A stretch of DNA of 64,000 nt from Bradyrhizobium liaoningense (GCF_018130955.1 NZ_JAFCJM010000036.1:1-64000), one strand, 5' to 3'. Positions 18,010 through 27,923 are shown, counted from the stretch's first letter. A program made the numbers and translations. The notes: generated by a model not told the origin, from the letters alone.

Positions 18010-19341
18010 ATGACAATCGAGACAAACTGTATTCCGGTCGTTGCTCGAGGCGAGGAGCGAGACGATGTCGTCCGGCTGTTTTCGAAGATCGGGTTTCGAC
18101 TGCTGCCGTTCCTGATGCTTTGTTACGTCGTTGCCTTCCTCGATCGCATCAATATCGGGTTTGCGCAGCTTCAGATGAAGCAGACGCTACCATTCAGTGA
18201 CGCTACATATGGACTCGGCGCAGGGATCTTCTTCGTCGGCTATATGATTTTCGAGGTCCCGAGCAATCTCCTGCTGGAACGGATCGGCGTCCGCAAGACA
18301 ATGCTGCGGATCATGTTTGCTTGGGGCGTCGTGGCCGCGGCCATGGCATTCGTCCAAACGCCCTTTCAATTCTACGTCGCGCGATTTCTGCTCGGCATTT
18401 TTGAGGCTGGATTTCTGCCTGGCGTCATACTTTATCTGACGTATTGGTATCCCTCTGCGAAGCGGGGCCAGGTGATGGCAACGTTCATGTCGGCGACGGC
18501 GATTGCGCCGCTTCTGGCCGGTCCTCTCTGCGGAGCGACGCTAAAATATCTCGACGGCTTCGAAGGGCTCCATGGCTGGCAATGGCTGTTCATTTCGCAG
18601 GGGATTCCAGCCTCCCTTCTGGGCATCGCCGCCTATTTCTACCTCCAGGACAGACCTGAGGAGGCCTCCTGGCTGACAGCCGCAGAGAAGTCTGCGCTGC
18701 GGCTTCAGCATGAGCAGGATCATCCCGATGTCGAGACCTCCTCGCATAGCGGGTTCTGGCAAATGGCAACGGACCCCAAGATCTATGGCTTGGTCCTGGT
18801 CGACATTCTCCTTCTTGGCGCAAACTACACGATGGTGTTCTCGATCCCATCGATGATCAAGGGCTGGGGCGTTTCGGATCTGTTTCAGGTGGGCTTGCTG
18901 TCGACCTTGCCTCACCTCGCAGGCGTGATCGGCACGGTCCTGGTCGGCCGGCATTCCGACAAGCGTCGCGAGCGGCGGTGGCACTATGCCTCATGCGTTG
19001 CGGTGGCCGCCCTGGGACTGCTTCTCATGACCCTTGCGCAAGGCAACATCGTGGTTGCAGTGCTTGGCCTTACCGTCGCCGGAGTTGGATTCGTCTCTGC
19101 CGTTCCGCTGTTCGTCACGACATGCACGGAGTATCTGTCGAAGGCGAGCATTGCCGGGGGCGTCGCGTTTATCGCGGGTCTCGCCAATCTCGGACCGGTA
19201 GTGGCTCCGCCCGTTACCGGGTTCATTACCGCCGCCACGGGCAATCCGGTCTACAGCTTGTATCTGGTCATGGCCTTGCACCTGCTGTCAGGCACCACTT
19301 TGCTGGTCACCCTGCGCGGGGCCTCGCCACGCAGCCGGTGA
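18010..19341 (+). CDS. MFS carrier, anion:cation symporter (ACS) type
   Basis: A 443-residue major facilitator with about twelve membrane spans. The N-terminal signature CYVVAFLDRINIGFAQLQM and the loop FEVPSNLLLERIGVRK mark the ACS branch, which imports organic anions such as tartrate, phthalate or 4-hydroxyphenylacetate. It diverges from the SDR operon and probably brings in its substrate. The ATG at 18010 is preceded by GGAACGG. Confidence 0.87.
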   Translation: MTIETNCIPVVARGEERDDVVRLFSKIGFRLLPFLMLCYVVAFLDRINIGFAQLQMKQTLPFSDATYGLGAGIFFVGYMIFEVPSNLLLERIGVRKTMLRIMFAWGVVAAAMAFVQTPFQFYVARFLLGIFEAGFLPGVILYLTYWYPSAKRGQVMATFMSATAIAPLLAGPLCGATLKYLDGFEGLHGWQWLFISQGIPASLLGIAAYFYLQDRPEEASWLTAAEKSALRLQHEQDHPDVETSSHSGFWQMATDPKIYGLVLVDILLLGANYTMVFSIPSMIKGWGVSDLFQVGLLSTLPHLAGVIGTVLVGRHSDKRRERRWHYASCVAVAALGLLLMTLAQGNIVVAVLGLTVAGVGFVSAVPLFVTTCTEYLSKASIAGGVAFIAGLANLGPVVAPPVTGFITAATGNPVYSLYLVMALHLLSGTTLLVTLRGASPRSR

Positions 19342-19385
19342 ATTGGTCCACACCAAGGCGACTTAGCAAAGGAGAGGGCAATTTG

Positions 19386-19682
19386 ATGATTATCGTCGTT
19401 GGATCGGTGGACGGGCGCAGCGAAAGCCTCGATCGCCTCGTGAAGATCAGCCTCGAGCACGTGCATCGGTCTCGCGGGGAGGATGGGTGCATTGAGCACG
19501 TCATACAGATCGATTGCGAAGATCCCCTCCGGTTGCGGTTTTTCGAGCGTTGGCGCGATGCGGCTGCTCTCAGGACGCATTTTGCACGATCGGAGTCCCG
19601 GGCGTTTGCACAAGAGGTCGCCAGGCTGTGCTCGAAGCCGCCGGTCATGACCATCTATGAGGCCGAGGCGAAATCGTCCTAG
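19386..19682 (+). CDS. Antibiotic biosynthesis monooxygenase (ABM) domain protein
   Basis: A 98-residue single ABM domain: MIIVVGSVDGR at the start, EDGCIEHVIQIDCEDP, FFERWRDAAALRTHF and the C-terminal MTIYEAE strand. Such ferredoxin-like dimers act as cofactor-free monooxygenases or as small isomerase-like partners. It starts 44 bp after the MFS stop with a strong GGAGAGGG site, so it is probably in the MFS transcript. Confidence 0.78.
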   Translation: MIIVVGSVDGRSESLDRLVKISLEHVHRSRGEDGCIEHVIQIDCEDPLRLRFFERWRDAAALRTHFARSESRAFAQEVARLCSKPPVMTIYEAEAKSS

Positions 19683-20302
19683 GGCCTGCCGTCCGGTTCG
19701 CCGTGTTCCGGGGCGGCATAGCCGAAACGGAAGGGACCGCGTCGGCCGAACGGCTTGAATTCTCCCCTCTTGTAGCGCAAGGCGGTCCGCAATCGCCCAC
19801 AGCACGGAGGGGTTGAATCACAGGCCGATTTGGGCAGCCAATCGGGCGTACACGCGCCTAAAGCTCCATCCGATCAGGCTGACCTTGCGATCGGTCGCTT
19901 GCCTGATCTCGGCGATCCGCGATTGGACGGGCGAGATCATCCTGGAGACGCCCCCCTGTTGCGTCCGAGCCTCTAGGGATGCACATTGTAATTCAGAATC
20001 GCGAGGTATCGTCGGAGGGGCACGGTCGAGAGGTCGCCGGTAAGACAGCCGGGTATGACGATCACTGAGTGGCCGTCGCCGCGCGGCGCCCTGAGCAGGG
20101 CAAGCGTTGTTGCGAGCATGGCGCTGAGTTCGGCGACCGCTCGGACCTCGGCGACAAGGAGGAGGAGTGGCGGTCTGTTGCTGTTGGCGACTCCGCGTTG
20201 GGGCTGGTCGCACCGGTCGTCATACCGTCTCCCTGACATGAACGCAGGCAGGCGGCCCACCGGGACTGGCGGCCCGCGAGCGGCAAGCCTCGGCATTATC
20301 AC
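19683..20302 (-). pseudogene. Frameshifted alpha/beta-hydrolase remnant
   Basis: Read on the minus strand, three pieces of one alpha/beta-hydrolase follow in different frames. The first is an N-terminal part up to VIVIPGCLTGDLSTVPLRRY. The second is a nucleophile-elbow part KVSLIGWSFRRVYARLA, whose GWSxGG is spoiled to GWSFRR. The third is a C-terminal end SFNPSVLWAIADRLALQEG around 19750-19815. Stops separate them and part of the middle is missing. This fills most of the gap between the monooxygenase and the Crp-type regulator. The intact relative would be about 280-300 residues, from recognition. Confidence 0.65.
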
Positions 20303-20348
20303 GAGGCGACCACCGATGGTCCTCCCCTAGAATGACATCTCAATCGCG

Positions 20349-20368
20349 ACTGTCACGAAAGCGACAAT
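20349..20368. promoter_or_regulatory. Second copy of the palindromic operator, in front of the Crp/Fnr gene
   Basis: ACTGTCAC-GAAA-GCGACAAT matches the palindrome at 17884-17903 at 15 of 20 positions. The right arm is identical and the left arm has two changes. It lies about 32 bp before the regulator's start, which suggests autoregulation. Confidence 0.5.
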
Positions 20369-20399
20369 TCAATCCTTCATTTTTTGCGTGTGGCCACGA

Positions 20400-21104
20400 A
20401 TGAACAAAGCGGTGCTGAAGGCAGTTCTGCGGAAGAACAAATGGTTCGCCGGCCTTTCCCCGTCACTGGCTGATCGCATTCTGCGCTTGGGCCGCGTTCG
20501 AAACGTTGATGATTCCCTGATCTATTCGGCGAGCGATAGCCGCGACGGGTTGGTTGCCCTCGTTTCGGGCCAGGTGCGCCTGACCAGCTTCTCGTTGTCT
20601 GGAAATCCATCCTTCCTTCTCATCACCTCGCCCGGGTCCTGGATTGGCGTCACGTCGGCCCTTGACGGGCGTCCCTATGGCTACGACGCATTCGCCATTG
20701 GCAAGACCGTGGTCTTTCACTTGAGCCAGGAGCGGCTCGATGCTCTCATCAGCGAGAGCAACGAGTACTATTCGGCGTTTGTCCGAATGGTCTGCGATCA
20801 TTTGCGCGTTTCGATTCAGAACCTGATCATTGTTCGCAATCGCCGTCCGCTTCATCGGCTCGCGCAGGAATTGTGCAGGCTTGCGGAGCGCCACGGCCGC
20901 CAGACCAAGAAGGGATTGGTCATCGATCTGCGCTTGTCCCAGGAGGATCTGGCGGTGATGATCGGCGTCGGTCGCCAAACGATCAACCGGTTGCTCAAGA
21001 GTCTCGAGCAGGATGGAATTGCGACGGCAAAGTACACGTCTGTTACAATTCACAACCTGGAGGCAATCGAGCGTCTCAGCATGAGTGAGGCGGTAGATAG
21101 TTAA
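20400..21104 (+). CDS. Crp/Fnr-family transcriptional regulator
   Basis: A 234-residue protein with an N-terminal cyclic-nucleotide-binding-like barrel (about 10-125) and a C-terminal winged helix (about 150-225; LSQEDLAVMIGVGRQTINRLL). There is no N-terminal cysteine cluster of the Fnr type. I start it at ATG 20400; a GTG twelve bases upstream is possible and neither has a good ribosome site. The shared palindromes suggest it controls the SDR-SnoaL operon, the MFS/ABM genes and itself. Confidence 0.87.
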   Translation: MNKAVLKAVLRKNKWFAGLSPSLADRILRLGRVRNVDDSLIYSASDSRDGLVALVSGQVRLTSFSLSGNPSFLLITSPGSWIGVTSALDGRPYGYDAFAIGKTVVFHLSQERLDALISESNEYYSAFVRMVCDHLRVSIQNLIIVRNRRPLHRLAQELCRLAERHGRQTKKGLVIDLRLSQEDLAVMIGVGRQTINRLLKSLEQDGIATAKYTSVTIHNLEAIERLSMSEAVDS

Positions 21105-21201
21105 GCACGAACCAAGATCAACGCACGCGGCTCTGCCGAGAAAAACCATACTGGGCCGAGGAGTGCGCGGCAACCTTCAAAGGACGATTCGCTTCACAGC
21201 T

Positions 21202-22080
21202 TCAGCTCAAGGCGTGACCGGCCAATCCGTAGACCCAGGGCTCGTTTTCTTTCCGGTCCAGAAATCGCTTTCCTTTGGACATGGTCGTGACTGTTTCGTT
21301 CATCCCGAGGCGGCTCTGTTGAAGAAAGTCCGCAAACAGACCCGTCTGCTCCCGGGTATCCACGCGGGCGAACCTTCCGGCGAGATCCTTGAGATGCACG
21401 GCCGTAAGGTGGATCGCGTCACGATCATTGCTGGCAACGATGGGGCCGATCACATGACCGCGCCCGAATTCGCGCTTCATCGAATAGCCGGCGATCTCTC
21501 CGCCGTGGCGCAAAACGCAGATTGACGCGCCTTCAGAAAGCAATGCAAGCAGCCTCTGACGGCTGGTGCCGAACGCGCGTTCATCCAGTGCTGCGATCTC
21601 TTCGATGTTCTCGGTGGACAGCGAGCTCAATTCGCCGTCGAGAGCAGGCACCGGTGGGGGTGGTGACACGACCTCTCCTTGCCACTGATACACGGTGGCT
21701 TCCTTCGTGAACCCCAGTGACAGATAGAGATGATAGGCGGCATGGGTTGAGTTGAGGCTCAAATTCCGGTCGCCACACCGCTCGAAAACCTGCTCCATGA
21801 GCCAGCGGCCAGTACCTTGTGCCTGGGTTCGGGGCGTTGTGATCACCAGGCCAATCGTCGCGAACTCGCGGCTATATGGGAACCACATCGCGCTGCCGAA
21901 GACGCGTCCAATACCATCGACGGCTACGATGCCATGACCTGCGCGGCGTAGAAAATCCCAATCCTTGGGTCGATGGGGCCAGCCAACACCGGTCGAGAGT
22001 GCGTGGAGCAGCGTCACATCAACGTCGTTGATGTCTTTCGCAGCCAGTTCAAAGGACTTCACGCGCACCGTTCGTGCCAT
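21202..22080 (-). CDS. Two-domain GNAT N-acetyltransferase
   Basis: A 292-residue protein with an N-terminal GNAT domain, including an acetyl-CoA-loop-like stretch RTQAQGTGRWLMEQVFER (about residues 85-105), and a second C-terminal GNAT-like domain of the YitH type (GHVIGPIVASNDRDAI). The start at 22080 is chosen because similarity to its paralogue at 37335 begins there; the frame is open further upstream. The acceptor amine is unknown. Both paralogues sit with amine or amino-acid catabolic genes. Confidence 0.8.
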   Translation of the reverse strand: MARTVRVKSFELAAKDINDVDVTLLHALSTGVGWPHRPKDWDFLRRAGHGIVAVDGIGRVFGSAMWFPYSREFATIGLVITTPRTQAQGTGRWLMEQVFERCGDRNLSLNSTHAAYHLYLSLGFTKEATVYQWQGEVVSPPPPVPALDGELSSLSTENIEEIAALDERAFGTSRQRLLALLSEGASICVLRHGGEIAGYSMKREFGRGHVIGPIVASNDRDAIHLTAVHLKDLAGRFARVDTREQTGLFADFLQQSRLGMNETVTTMSKGKRFLDRKENEPWVYGLAGHALS

Positions 22081-22405
22081 CTCGCACTCGTCCGTTCCTT
22101 CGCGGGGATGCCAATCTCTGGCACCTCGCGCCCTTTCTCCTCCTGCCACAATAGGGCGGGGCGTATTTCGCCGCACTATCGCACAGAAACTCAGCAGTTT
22201 TCCCCTGTTTGGGCCTTCTTTTCGAAATCTTCGGCCTGTCTTGCAATGCAATTCGGTAGGGAAAGCTTCGGCTCGCAGCTACCCTATCGATGTTGGACAA
22301 ACTGCGCAGGCAGAGTAGGCGCCGTGAATGCTCAAGAAGGGCTTGCGAGGCTAGTCGCTTTTCCCGGCGTCGTCGACACGCCAAGCCAGGCAGAGGCGTG
22401 CACCG

Positions 22406-23329
22406 ATGGCATTTTTGTTCAATTCCGATGCTGTAAGGGCGGCAGTCTTCCGCCAGGCCTTTGCGCGCGAGCTCCCCGATCTGGACTTCCATCATTGCAG
22501 CGAGAGTTTTGACCCGGAAAAGATACGGTACCTGCTCACCTGGAACGCGCCCGACGATCTCTCGGGTTTTTGTAATCTGGAGGTGCTCTTTTCCATCGGG
22601 GCTGGGGTCGACCAGTTCAAGCCGGAGACCATACCCGACCACGTGAAGCTCGTGCGCATGGTCGAGGATGGCATCGTGCGCATGATGCAGGAATACGTCG
22701 TCCTCGGGGTGCTGACGCTGCATCGTGAGATGCTGGCCTATCGGGAGCAGCAGAGAAGGGGCGTTTGGCAAGCGCTGGCAACCTCCCAGGCGCCTGATCG
22801 GCGTGTTGGCTTCCTCGGCCTTGGCATGCTGGCGCAAGCCGCGATCGACCGCTTGAGGCCGTTTCGATTTCCTCTTGCCGGGTGGAGCCGCAGCAAAAAG
22901 GCGATCGATGGTGTCACCTGCTTCCATGGCGCAGATCAGCTTGGCAGTTTCCTGCAAGGAACGGATGTCCTCGTCTGTCTTCTTCCCCTGACGGAGCAAA
23001 CAAGCGGCATCCTGAACGCAAAGCTCTTCTCGCTTTTGCCGGCGGGAGCGAAGCTGCTGCATGTCGGTCGCGGCCCGCAGCTTGACCAGGGCGCACTCAT
23101 CGAGGCGCTTGACAGCGGGCATCTGACAGCAGCCATGCTTGACGTTACCGATCCCGAGCCACTGCCGGAGAGCCATCCACTCTGGTCGCATCCGAAGGTG
23201 ATCATAACGCCGCATATCGCGTCCGTGACGCAACCGCATACGGCAGCACAATCGGTCATAGAGAACATCCGGCGCCACCGCGCTGGACGAAATCCGATCG
23301 GCCTTGTCGATCGAACACTCGGCTACTAA
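22406..23329 (+). CDS. D-2-hydroxyacid dehydrogenase, GhrA-like
   Basis: A 307-residue enzyme close in pattern to glyoxylate/hydroxypyruvate reductase A. It has a short N-terminal domain, the cofactor motif GFLGLGMLAQ (about 134-143), then R in VGRGPQLDQ, E in DVTDPEPLPESHPLW and the catalytic H in ITPHIAS. It reduces 2-oxo acids or oxidises D-2-hydroxy acids. The cupin gene follows after 13 bp, so the two are probably co-transcribed. Confidence 0.85.
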   Translation: MAFLFNSDAVRAAVFRQAFARELPDLDFHHCSESFDPEKIRYLLTWNAPDDLSGFCNLEVLFSIGAGVDQFKPETIPDHVKLVRMVEDGIVRMMQEYVVLGVLTLHREMLAYREQQRRGVWQALATSQAPDRRVGFLGLGMLAQAAIDRLRPFRFPLAGWSRSKKAIDGVTCFHGADQLGSFLQGTDVLVCLLPLTEQTSGILNAKLFSLLPAGAKLLHVGRGPQLDQGALIEALDSGHLTAAMLDVTDPEPLPESHPLWSHPKVIITPHIASVTQPHTAAQSVIENIRRHRAGRNPIGLVDRTLGY

Positions 23330-23342
23330 CGGGAAGAAAACC

Positions 23343-23699
23343 ATGTCACTTCTGGTCACCATCGACACCAATCCGGACTTCGCTCCGAAGAACGCCTTGC
23401 CTGCTCCGGAACGGCTTATTTCCGGCGATCCGTCGTTCAAGACTTGGGCCCAGGACGCCTCGAAAGGCGAGAAGGTGCTGACCGGCGTCTGGGAAGCGAC
23501 ACCGGGCGAGACCCATTCTATCAAGGGCACCACCTTCGAGTTCTGCCACATCCTCTCGGGCCTCATCGAAATCGAGGAAAAAGGTGGCGAGACCCGGAGG
23601 TATCGGGCCGGCGACAGCTTTGTCATGAAACCCGGCTTCGTCGGGATCTGGCGCACGATCGAGACCGTGCGAAAGATCTACGTCTGCCATTATGACTGA
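23343..23699 (+). CDS. Small cupin protein (DUF861-like)
   Basis: A 118-residue single cupin. The two motifs appear as GETHSIKGTTFEFCHILSG and GDSFVMKPGFVGIWRT. The WE-TPG-HI pattern resembles the cupin_3 group near ureidoglycine aminohydrolase and EutQ. No enzyme function can be assigned. The start at ATG 23343 follows GGGAAGAAA; the frame reaches further upstream without similarity. Confidence 0.78.
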   Translation: MSLLVTIDTNPDFAPKNALPAPERLISGDPSFKTWAQDASKGEKVLTGVWEATPGETHSIKGTTFEFCHILSGLIEIEEKGGETRRYRAGDSFVMKPGFVGIWRTIETVRKIYVCHYD

Positions 23700-23907
23700 A
23701 GCGATGCTGAGGGCAGCACGATCAAATAGTTTCCAGAATATTCGACCTCCGGCGCCACGTCTGACCAGATTCAACGCGGCCAAACACGTCATTCTCAATG
23801 AAAAATGCGGCGTGCGGTCCTGTACTGCTCGCATGAGACGGCTTCGTCCCGCCAATCGCAAATCAGGCGGTGATGGCGAGGTCGGGCCCGAAGGCAAGGA
23901 ACAAGCC

Positions 23908-25365
23908 ATGATTGCATTGAAGGACAAGGATCTGTTTCGCCAGCAAGCGCTGATCGGCGGAACTTGGCGTGATGCGAGCGCGAAAGCGGTTGTTGATGTC
24001 ATCGATCCTGCGAGCCAGAGAGTACTTGGCACCATCCCCGATATGGGCCGAGACGAGACCAGGGCAGCAATCGAGGCCGCTGCCGCTGCGTTCAAGCATT
24101 GGAAGGCAAAGGCCCATGCAGAGCGTGCCGCGCTGCTGGAGCGCTGGTACGACCTCATGCGACATCATGAGCAGGACTTGGCTCTTCTGCTCACGCTGGA
24201 GCAGGGCAAGCCGCTTGCTGAATCGCTCGGCGAAATCCGGTATGGAGCGTCCTTCATAAAATGGTTTGCGGAAGAAGCGCGCCGGATCAACGGATCGACC
24301 ATCCCGTCACCCACCGTCGATCGCCGCATCCTGGTGCTGAAGGAACCGGTCGGCGTCTGCGGGATCATCACGCCCTGGAATTTTCCGAATGCGATGATCG
24401 CGCGCAAGGTGGCGCCTGCGCTTGCCGCCGGGTGCACCGTGGTCATCAAGCCCTCCGAGTTCACGCCGTTTTCGGCTCTAGCCATCGCTGTTTTGGCCGA
24501 GCGCGCCGGAATTCCAGCTGGCGTGATCAATGTCGTGACGGGCATGCCGGCGGACATCGGCCAGGAGCTGATGGCCAACGATAAAGTCCGCAAGATCTCG
24601 TTTACCGGATCGACCCGCGTCGGCGCTTTGCTGATGAAAGGCGCCGCCGATAATATCAAGAGGCTCAGCCTCGAGCTCGGCGGCAACGCGCCGTTCATCG
24701 TCTTTGACGATGCCGATATCGACCGAGCGGTCGAGGGGGCGATTGCGTCAAAATTCCGCAATGGCGGGCAGACGTGCGTCTGCTGCAATCGCATCTTAGT
24801 GCAAGCTGGCATCTACGACGCCTTCGCCCAGAAGCTCGCCAGCCGGGTCGCGAAAATGAAGGTCGGTGCCGGTACGGAAGAGGGGGTCGCAATTGGGCCG
24901 ATGATCAACGGCGCTGCGATCGAGAAGATCAAGCGGCACGTCACGGACGCCCTGAACAAGGGTGCAAAGATCATCTCGGAGAGTGAGGCGGTGCCGGAAG
25001 GGCGGCAATATGCCCGCCCTCTCGTGCTCGGCGAGGCGACGACTGAGATGCTGTTGGCTTCAGAAGAGACCTTCGGGCCGGTCGCACCGCTTTTCCGCTT
25101 TGAGACCGAGGACGAGGCGATTGCGATCGCCAATGGCACGCCTTTCGGCCTTGCCGCCTATTATTACACGGAAAACCTGAAGCGCTCCTGGCGCGTTGCC
25201 GAGGCGCTGGAGTTCGGCATGGTCGGCTTGAACACCGGCCTGATCTCGACCGAGGTGGCGCCTTTCGGCGGCGTCAAGCAGTCGGGCCTCGGACGCGAGG
25301 GATCCCAGCTCGGGATAGAAGAATATCTCGAGACCAAGGCGCTGCACGTCGGCGGGCTGGACTGA
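23908..25365 (+). CDS. gabD: Succinate-semialdehyde dehydrogenase, GabD type
   Basis: A 485-residue aldehyde dehydrogenase, full length for GabD. E256 (LELGGNAPF) and the catalytic C290 (GGQTCVCCNR) are present, together with WNFPNAMIARK and the C-terminal GVKQSGLGREGS. It oxidises succinate semialdehyde, or a near relative, with NAD(P) at the end of GABA or polyamine breakdown. I start at ATG 23908 behind AAGGA; the frame is open back to 23692 but without similarity. A strong terminator follows. Confidence 0.9.
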   Translation: MIALKDKDLFRQQALIGGTWRDASAKAVVDVIDPASQRVLGTIPDMGRDETRAAIEAAAAAFKHWKAKAHAERAALLERWYDLMRHHEQDLALLLTLEQGKPLAESLGEIRYGASFIKWFAEEARRINGSTIPSPTVDRRILVLKEPVGVCGIITPWNFPNAMIARKVAPALAAGCTVVIKPSEFTPFSALAIAVLAERAGIPAGVINVVTGMPADIGQELMANDKVRKISFTGSTRVGALLMKGAADNIKRLSLELGGNAPFIVFDDADIDRAVEGAIASKFRNGGQTCVCCNRILVQAGIYDAFAQKLASRVAKMKVGAGTEEGVAIGPMINGAAIEKIKRHVTDALNKGAKIISESEAVPEGRQYARPLVLGEATTEMLLASEETFGPVAPLFRFETEDEAIAIANGTPFGLAAYYYTENLKRSWRVAEALEFGMVGLNTGLISTEVAPFGGVKQSGLGREGSQLGIEEYLETKALHVGGLD

Positions 25366-25395
25366 GAGGCCTATCGGATCAGTACCTGAAACAAG

Positions 25396-25429
25396 AAAAG
25401 GGGGCGGCTGAACCGCCCCCTTTTTCCTT
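25396..25429. terminator. Strong bidirectional terminator
   Basis: AAAAGGGGGCGG and CCGCCCCCTTTT form a perfect 12-bp stem with a five-base loop, followed by more T. The A run on the left makes it usable from both sides. It lies between gabD and the convergent dehalogenase gene. Confidence 0.88.
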
Positions 25430-25500
25430 GATAGCGCACCGATCTCGATTGAAGCTTTTGAAGAACTGAAGCGCAACGAGAGAACCCGAGGGAACTGCGC

Positions 25501-26190
25501 TCACGCGCTTTTGCGAAGGGGCTCCAGGCCGACGGCCGCGGCGAGCCCTCCGATGTCAGCGACCTCGGTGTATTCGTAGAAGGGGTTGGCGGGCTCGTGA
25601 CCGCGGTTCACCCAGACCTTGCTCTTGATGCCGAGGTCGTAGGCGCTCATCAGGTCGTAGCGGAAGGAGGAGGAGACGTGGGTGATGTCTTCCGGCCCGC
25701 AGCCCAGCTTGTCAAACATGTACTCAAAGCCCTTCATGTGCGGCTTGTAGGCGCCGGTTTCCTCGGCCGTGATGACCATGTGGAAGGGGGCGCCGAGCTT
25801 CTCCACGTTCGACATGATGAGGTTCTTCATGGAATTCGACAGGATGACCAGCGGAATCTCTCTGGCAACTTTGGCCAGACCCGCCGGGACGTCGGGATGT
25901 GGACCCCATGTGTGGATCTCTTCATTGATGCGCTGGGCATCCTCCGGCCGAAATGCGATACCGTTGCGCTTGCAAGCGCGCTCTACCGAATTATGCACGA
26001 CCTCGAAGTACGGCTTCCACGCGCCAAGAACTTCGTCCAGGCGATAGGCAGCGAAATCCTTGATGAAGCTTGCCATCGTCGTGGCGGAAAGTTGAGAGCC
26101 ATAGACTCTCCTAGCTGCGCCGGCCATATCGAAATTGGTCAGCGTGCCGTAACAGTCGAAGGTGATGTACTTGGGTCTAAACGTTGCCAT
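25501..26190 (-). CDS. Haloacid dehalogenase-like hydrolase (type II)
   Basis: A 229-residue HAD protein of the L-2-haloacid dehalogenase subgroup: nucleophile D12 in TFDCYGTL, the second motif ILSNSM, and VSSSFRYDLMSAYDLGIKS near the C-terminus. True dehalogenation is not assured, since many relatives are phosphatases. The start is ATG 26190. The 341 bp upstream (26191-26531) hold no gene I can support and probably carry the divergent promoters with the aminotransferase. Confidence 0.85.
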   Translation of the reverse strand: MATFRPKYITFDCYGTLTNFDMAGAARRVYGSQLSATTMASFIKDFAAYRLDEVLGAWKPYFEVVHNSVERACKRNGIAFRPEDAQRINEEIHTWGPHPDVPAGLAKVAREIPLVILSNSMKNLIMSNVEKLGAPFHMVITAEETGAYKPHMKGFEYMFDKLGCGPEDITHVSSSFRYDLMSAYDLGIKSKVWVNRGHEPANPFYEYTEVADIGGLAAAVGLEPLRKSA

Positions 26191-26531
26191 GGCTCGATCC
26201 TTTGGGTCCTCACGCACCGCGTTCCGGTACGAGAGAGATCATAACGGGCAGACCACCGGATAAAGCACCGCTGTCGCGGTGACCGGGAGCAGATTGTGTC
26301 GTATCGGATCGGAGCTGTGGCAGAGAGTTGTGCGAAAAGGGCCTCCGACGTGAGCGCCAATGCCTAGCGCCAGCCGATGCCGGCATAAGATGCGGCGCCG
26401 ATCGTCAACCACAGTCAAAATACCCTTCGTCCGTGTTCAGCCTGGGAGCAACTGCTGTCTTGGTCATCCTACGTTGAGTGCGAAAACATCGCAGTGGCCG
26501 CGCAAGCGTTGCGGTTGATCTGGAGGACGAC

Positions 26532-27905
26532 ATGTTGAGCAACTCGCTGATTGAGCTCGATCGCGCGCATCTGATTCACCCGGTCTCATCCTATCGCAGC
26601 CATGAGGCGGCGGGCGTCCGTGTGCTGAAGTCAGGGAAGGGCGCGACGCTGACCGATGTCTCGGGACGTCAATTGCTGGACGGTTTTGCGGGTCTGTGGT
26701 GTGTCAATGCCGGTTACGGACAGGACAGCATCGTTGAAGCGGCCACGAGGCAGCTCCGCGAACTGCCCTATGCGACCAGCTATTTCGGTTTGGGCTCCGA
26801 CCCGGCTATCCGGCTGGCCGCCAGGCTGGCCGAATTGGCGCCTGGCGATCTGAACCATGTCTATTTCACCTTGGGTGGCTCCGACGCCGTCGACAGCACG
26901 ATCCGGTTCATTCGGTACTACTATCATGCCAAGGGGACACCACAGAAGGATCAGTTCATTTCCGTCGAGTCTGGCTACCATGGATCGTCGACGGCAGGAG
27001 CCGGCTTGACTGCGCTGCCTGCCTTTCATGCGGGCTTCGGAGTGCCTTACAACTGGCAGCACAAAATTCCGTCGCATTATGCCTATCGCAATCCCGCCGG
27101 CTCCCATCCCCAGGCGATCATAGCGGCGTCGGTCGCTGCTCTGCGAACCAAGATCGCCGAGCTAGGCGCCGAGCGTGTCGCCGCCTTCTATGTCGAGCCG
27201 ATCCAGGGATCGGGAGGCGTCCTCGTTCCGCCGCCGTCCTGGCTGAAGGCCATGCGTGCCGTTTGCAAGGAGCATGATATCCTGTTCGTTGCCGATGAGG
27301 TCATCACCGGCTTTGGCCGTGTCGGTCCACTGTTCGCCTGTGAAGAGGACGACGTCGTGCCGGATCTCATGACTACCGCAAAAGGACTGACGTCGGGCTA
27401 TGTGCCGATGGGGGCCGTTCTGATGTCCGACCGCGTCTACAGCACGATTGCCGACGGCGCTGGCAAGGCGGCCGTGGGTCACGGCTACACCTATTCCGCC
27501 CACCCGGTCAGTGCAGCCGTCGGGCTCGCGTGCCTTGACCTCTACGAGAACGGCTTGCTGGCAAACGGCCGAAAGGCCGGGCACCGGCTAATGGAAGGTC
27601 TTCGCGCGCTGGCCGATCATCCGCTCGTCGGCGATGTCCGCGGTCGCGGCATGCTGGCGGCAATCGAGCTCGTCACTGACAAGGAGCGCAAGACGCCGCT
27701 GCCGGCGGAAGCCGACGCGGCGCGCCGCGTTTTCGACCGCGCATGGGACAACGGCCTCATCATCCGCGCCTTTGCCCAGGGCGTACTGGGCTATGCGCCG
27801 CCGCTCTGCTGCACGGACGCGGATATCGATGGCATCATCGAACGGACACGGACCACGCTCGACCAAACGCTGGAAGACAGGGACGTCCGCGCAGCGATGA
27901 GATGA
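26532..27905 (+). CDS. Class III aminotransferase (omega-amino acid/diamine type)
   Basis: A 457-residue fold-type I PLP enzyme: D255 in ADEVITGFGR and the PLP lysine K284 in TTAKGLTSGY. The overall pattern (YFTLGGSDAVDSTIRF, VEPIQGSGGVLVPP) is that of putrescine/beta-alanine:pyruvate aminotransferases. It would produce a semialdehyde that the GabD-type enzyme could oxidise. The start ATG 26532 follows GGAGGACG. It converges on the Lrp gene. Confidence 0.88.
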   Translation: MLSNSLIELDRAHLIHPVSSYRSHEAAGVRVLKSGKGATLTDVSGRQLLDGFAGLWCVNAGYGQDSIVEAATRQLRELPYATSYFGLGSDPAIRLAARLAELAPGDLNHVYFTLGGSDAVDSTIRFIRYYYHAKGTPQKDQFISVESGYHGSSTAGAGLTALPAFHAGFGVPYNWQHKIPSHYAYRNPAGSHPQAIIAASVAALRTKIAELGAERVAAFYVEPIQGSGGVLVPPPSWLKAMRAVCKEHDILFVADEVITGFGRVGPLFACEEDDVVPDLMTTAKGLTSGYVPMGAVLMSDRVYSTIADGAGKAAVGHGYTYSAHPVSAAVGLACLDLYENGLLANGRKAGHRLMEGLRALADHPLVGDVRGRGMLAAIELVTDKERKTPLPAEADAARRVFDRAWDNGLIIRAFAQGVLGYAPPLCCTDADIDGIIERTRTTLDQTLEDRDVRAAMR

Positions 27906-27923
27906 TAATCTGCGCCTGTTTCT

